DNA of 64,000 nt, taken from assembly GCF_016907495.1 (NCBI RefSeq), contig NZ_JAFBCC010000001.1, positions 2,542,001 to 2,606,000 of the forward strand, given 5' to 3'. The notes beneath the pieces are model-generated. The model was given only the letters and a program-made list of their open reading frames with translations. It was not told where the DNA came from and made no database searches. Positions 63,508 through 64,000 of this stretch are shown one piece after another (position 1 is the first letter of the stretch; each line of letters starts with the position of its first letter). The position numbers were made by a program, and so were the translations under genes. This stretch comes from Arthrobacter tumbae (GTDB taxonomy: Bacteria; Actinomycetota; Actinomycetes; Actinomycetales; Micrococcaceae).

Positions 63508-64000
63508 CTAGGGTCGAAGGCCCCCTGGCCGACGCGGAGGTGCCGTTGTGCTCCGGATGATGAGTTCCGTCGGGACGATGATGCCCGGATCAAATTCTTC
63601 TTGCCTCAACGCGGCGAGTACGGAACGACCCGCGATTGCACCTTGTTCCCGCACGCTCTGATGCACGGTGGTGAGGTCGGCCAGGGCGCCCGCCGGGTGA
63701 TCATCAATTCCTACGACTGAGATGTCCTCCGGTATTCGTAGGCCTGCCCTTCGGATCGTTCGAATCGCGCCGAGGGCCACCTCATCCGAGTGCGCGTAAA
63801 CAGCGGTGGGTGGATCCTTCAGACTGAGCAGGGCGCCCATGGCTTTTGCGCCTTCTTCCCCTCCCCAGTCGACGGTCCTTACCAGACTCTCGTCTGAAAC
63901 TATTCCTGCTTCCTCAAGGGCGGAGTAGTAGCCAGCCGAACGTTGATTGGTTTTTGGCCATCCCGGCGCAAGAGGGGTCTCGGCTGCGATCATGGCGATT
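63508..64000 (-). CDS. LacI family transcriptional regulator (5' part beyond window)
   Basis: The C-terminal 160 residues or so of a LacI/GalR-type effector-binding domain. AYYSALEEAGI-like pattern (SAGYYSALEEAGI), then VYAHSDEVALGAIRTIRRAG, DISVVGIDDHPAGALADLTT and the family tail VPTELIIRSTTAPP. The DNA-binding N-terminus lies outside the window on the right. The frame continues past ATG 63993 to the edge, so that ATG is internal. It could serve the LacI-type operator at 21778, but the distance is 40 kb and no evidence links them. Confidence 0.85.
   Translation of the reverse strand, partial: IAMIAAETPLAPGWPKTNQRSAGYYSALEEAGIVSDESLVRTVDWGGEEGAKAMGALLSLKDPPTAVYAHSDEVALGAIRTIRRAGLRIPEDISVVGIDDHPAGALADLTTVHQSVREQGAIAGRSVLAALRQEEFDPGIIVPTELIIRSTTAPPRRPGGLRP

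Noticed and set aside
21778..64000. Assigning the truncated LacI gene (63508-64000) as regulator of the glycosidase operon
   Set aside because: They are 40 kb apart and the DNA-binding domain is outside the window, so no link can be shown.

Overview
The window is high-GC DNA with actinobacterial gene families: a DUF2993/LmeA-like protein, GAF-ANTAR, DUF3072, DUF1059, a SigJ-type sigma factor, a class F sortase and excalibur-domain proteins. Dense, ATGA-coupled operons and frequent GTG/TTG starts fit as well. The most likely host is a soil or plant-associated Micrococcaceae (Arthrobacter and relatives); this is inferred from gene content only. I saw no rRNA, tRNA, CRISPR array or insertion sequence. 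The content is mainly catabolic and transport islands, each with its own regulator, often with a visible palindromic operator.

Layout. 1-4050: a truncated amidohydrolase, a cyclopropane-fatty-acid synthase, an ABC-F ATPase and a DoxX protein. 4200-11400: a complete 5-oxoproline island. A rightward pair (YcsG-like NRAMP relative, YcsI-like DUF1445 protein) faces a leftward operon: pxpA, a fused pxpB-pxpC, a biotin carboxylase-BCCP fusion, and a FadR-type GntR regulator. The island is bracketed by copies of the same 11-bp palindrome, TTGTTSAACAA. 11450-14330: a hypothetical protein, an LmeA-like protein, and a MarR regulator divergent from an NADP-oxidoreductase/DoxX pair. 14490-17770: SDR, GntR and a GntP permease, a probable gluconate-type hydroxyacid module. 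17800-21600: a NERD-like orphan, a DoxX-like protein, an AEC transporter with no usual start codon at its homologous N-terminus, and a threonine/serine dehydratase. 21780-27720: a glycosidase operon (GH42, GH95, frameshifted GH1) behind a perfect LacI-type operator. 27800-37935: MFS and GntR genes around a 29-bp palindrome, then an eight-gene operon (TctCBA, TIM-barrel isomerase, DhaK-DhaL kinase, RpiB, PdxA, TIM) that looks like a C4 sugar or sugar-acid pathway. 38050-39270: TerC under a yybP-ykoY type Mn2+ riboswitch. 39360-51580: small stress and housekeeping genes, a sortase F/excalibur pair, a surface DUF1524-excalibur nuclease, a PRiA4_ORF3 protein, a RelA/SpoT-domain protein, DUF1992, GNAT, GAF-ANTAR and YoaK. 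51730-60800: an ABC peptide importer with gamma-glutamyltransferase, a double ATPase, GntR and an AtoE-type carrier. 60998-64000: DUF1059, SigJ, a PLD-family cardiolipin synthase-like protein and a truncated LacI regulator.

Most unusual points: the 5-oxoproline island carries the parts of a split urea-carboxylase-like enzyme and an NRAMP relative without its metal motif. A 62-bp near-perfect hairpin sits inside the open pxpBC frame. Long hairpins of one sequence family recur between genes. The tetrose-phosphate operon combines enzymes from the erythritol and tetronate pathways with a tripartite tricarboxylate transporter.
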